A DNA stretch of 64,000 nucleotides from positions 2,604,001 through 2,668,000 of the forward strand of contig CAJQTY010000001.1 of assembly GCA_907163075.1 (NCBI GenBank), read 5' to 3'. A model generated the notes under the pieces. It worked only from the letters and a program-made list of their open reading frames with translations. It did no database searches and was not told the DNA's origin. The position numbers and the translations under genes were made by a program. Numbering within the stretch: the first letter of the stretch is position 1; each line of letters opens with the position of its first letter. This document shows, piece by piece, positions 62,302-64,000 of the stretch. Origin of the DNA: an uncultured Rhodocyclaceae bacterium. Lineage in GTDB: Bacteria; Pseudomonadota; Gammaproteobacteria; Burkholderiales; Rhodocyclaceae.

Positions 62302-64000
62302 ATGGATCAAGCACAACTCAACTGGCTGACCAATTTCATCTGGAACATCGCCGACGACGTGCTGCGCGACGTTTATGTGCGCGGAAAATACCGCGATGTC
62401 ATTCTGCCAATGACCGTGCTGCGCCGTCTCGACGCTGTGCTGGAGCCGACCAAGCAGGCGGTGCTGGAGATGAAAGCGGCGCTCGACAAGGAGGGCATCA
62501 CCAATCAGGACGACGCGCTGCGCGCCGCCGCCGGCCAGGCGTTCTACAACACCTCGCCCCTTCTGCTGCGCGATCTGAAAGCCCGTGCTACCCAGCAAAA
62601 GCTCAAGGACGACTTCGAAGCCTACCTCGACGGCTTTTCGCCCAATGTGCAGGACATCCTGACCAACTTCGAGTTTCGCCACCAGATCCCGCGCCTCTCC
62701 AAAGCCGACGCTCTCGGCATGCTCATCGAGAAATTTCTCGACAAGGACATCAACATCAGCCCGTTCCCGGTCGGCCAGGGTGACAGCGCCATGCCCGGCC
62801 TTGACAACCACTCGATGGGCACGATGTTCGAGGAGCTCGTCCGCCGCTTCAACGAAGACAACAACGAAGAAGCCGGCGAACACTGGACGCCCCGCGATGC
62901 CGTTCGGCTGATGGCGAACCTGATGTTCCTGCCAGTGGCCGACAAGATCGAGTCCGGCACCTACCTGCTCTACGACTGCGCCTGCGGCACCGGCGGCATG
63001 TTGACCGTGGCGGAAGAAACCCTCCAGCAGATCGCCAAGGCCCACGGCAAGCAGGTCGCCACGCATCTGTACGGCCAGGAAATCAACGGCGAGACCTACG
63101 CCATCTGCAAGGCCGATCTTCTGCTCAAGGGTGATGGCGACGCGGCGGACAATATCGTCGGTGGTCCGGAACACAGCACGCTGGCCAACGATGCCTTCCG
63201 CTCCCGCGAGTTCGACTTCATGCTCGCCAATCCGCCTTACGGCAAAAGCTGGAAGAGCGACCTGGAGCGCATGGGCGGCAAGAAAGACTTGAAAGACCCG
63301 CGCTTCGTCATCGAACACGCCGGCGACGCGGAGTACTCGCTGATCACTCGCTCCAGCGACGGCCAGATGCTCTTTCTGGCCAACATGCTGAGCAAGATGA
63401 AACACGACACGACTCTCGGCAGCCGCATCGCCGAAGTCCATAACGGCTCGTCGCTGTTCACCGGCGATGCCGGCCAGGGCGAAAGCAACATCCGCCGCTG
63501 GATCATCGAAAGCGACTGGCTGGAGGCCATCGTCGCCCTGCCGCTGAACCTCTTCTACAACACCGGCATCGCCACCTACGTCTGGGTGCTGTCCAACCGC
63601 AAGCCGGCGCACCGCCAGGGCCAGGTCCAGCTCATCGACGCCACGCAATGGTTCAAGCCGCTGCGCAAGAACATGGGCAAAAAGAACTGCGAACTGGCCG
63701 CCGACGACATCCAGCGCATCTGCGACACCTTCCTCGCGTTCCAGGAATCCCCCCAGTCGAAAATCTTCCCCAACGCTGCTTTCGGCTACTGGAAAGTCAA
63801 AGTCGAGCGGCTGCTGCGCCTGCACAGCCAGCTCACCCGCTCGCGCATCGAGGCCCTGCGTTATGCCTCGGGCGATGAAGACATCCGCGCCGCGCTCTAC
63901 GAGCAACTCGGCGATGCGCTCTTCGACAACCCCGCCAGCGTTCGCCAGCAACTGGAACAACTCGTCAACGACTGCGGCAAGGGCGATAGCGAAGAGGATG
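62302..64000 (+). CDS. hsdM: Type I restriction-modification methyltransferase subunit (HsdM), partial
   Basis: The frame is open from ATG 62302 to the window edge, 566 residues visible. MDQAQLNWLTNFIWNIADDV opens the HsdM N-terminal helical domain; GEHWTPRDAVRLMANLMF, LLYDCACGTGGMLTVAEETL (motif I) and FMLANPPYGKSWKSDLERMG (NPPY, motif IV) are the adenine methylase. Unlike mad2 it has no N-terminal nuclease domain and belongs to a different HsdM subgroup. hsdS and hsdR presumably follow to the right. Confidence 0.95.
   Translation, partial: MDQAQLNWLTNFIWNIADDVLRDVYVRGKYRDVILPMTVLRRLDAVLEPTKQAVLEMKAALDKEGITNQDDALRAAAGQAFYNTSPLLLRDLKARATQQKLKDDFEAYLDGFSPNVQDILTNFEFRHQIPRLSKADALGMLIEKFLDKDINISPFPVGQGDSAMPGLDNHSMGTMFEELVRRFNEDNNEEAGEHWTPRDAVRLMANLMFLPVADKIESGTYLLYDCACGTGGMLTVAEETLQQIAKAHGKQVATHLYGQEINGETYAICKADLLLKGDGDAADNIVGGPEHSTLANDAFRSREFDFMLANPPYGKSWKSDLERMGGKKDLKDPRFVIEHAGDAEYSLITRSSDGQMLFLANMLSKMKHDTTLGSRIAEVHNGSSLFTGDAGQGESNIRRWIIESDWLEAIVALPLNLFYNTGIATYVWVLSNRKPAHRQGQVQLIDATQWFKPLRKNMGKKNCELAADDIQRICDTFLAFQESPQSKIFPNAAFGYWKVKVERLLRLHSQLTRSRIEALRYASGDEDIRAALYEQLGDALFDNPASVRQQLEQLVNDCGKGDSEED

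Overview
The window looks like the chromosome of a betaproteobacterium, most likely Rhodocyclales or close to it. The evidence is the tRNA-Gln/prs/rplY/pth/ychF order, the rpe-gph-trpE...trpG-trpD-trpC order, two betaproteobacterial-type porins in tandem, a PEP-CTERM exosortase substrate, and high-GC coding. No species call is possible from the sequence alone.

Layout. 1-2.7 kb: end of a PPC/DUF296 protein, then citrate lyase citE and citF. 2.9-7.6 kb: a large 180-kDa-class NAD-glutamate dehydrogenase with a candidate sigma-54 promoter. 7.6-8.4 kb: a REP/RAYT locus whose rayT carries one in-frame TGA. 8.4-9.5 kb: a split chromate transporter. 9.6-12.1 kb: two porin genes sharing upstream elements at identical distances from their start codons. 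12.3-13.0 kb: a MNT/HEPN toxin-antitoxin pair whose HEPN gene has an in-frame TAG. 13.1-16.1 kb: trpG, trpD, a Uma2-family gene and trpC.

16.07-45.04 kb is a roughly 29-kb genomic island that splits the trp operon between trpE and trpG. Its ends carry a 17-bp imperfect repeat (15/17) of the first codons of trpG, and a P4-type integrase lies just inside the right end. The island holds a complete eight-gene MADS (methylation-associated defence system, mad1-mad8) as one tightly overlapped operon extended by a ninth gene encoding a Fic-domain protein; an upstream cassette of Zn-ribbon protein, serine recombinase and two ParB/RepB-like proteins; an IS5-family (IS427-like) insertion; and a second mobile-element module (tyrosine-recombinase-like protein plus a small SAM-like partner, replication/transfer-like proteins, AlpA). 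Several inverted repeats here look like recombination or partition sites.

45.1-48.6 kb returns to the trp operon. A GxxExxY gene flanked by 24-bp inverted repeats comes first, then trpE, preceded by a Trp-rich leader peptide with attenuator folding, then gph and rpe. 48.9-53.0 kb: HD-GYP phosphodiesterase, MBL-fold hydrolase, FHA protein and PP2C phosphatase, a likely signalling cluster. 53.2-55.8 kb: ornithine cyclodeaminase-like protein, transposase debris, PEP-CTERM protein. 56.1-58.4 kb: acyl-CoA ligase and a glutaredoxin-like membrane protein. 58.5-62.1 kb: housekeeping block tRNA-Gln, prs, rplY, pth, ychF. From 62.3 kb a type I restriction hsdM runs off the right edge.

The strongest biological points are the MADS-Fic operon on an island that uses the trpG start as its attachment site, the trp attenuator now separated from trpGDC by that island, and the unexplained paired palindromes inside the island.
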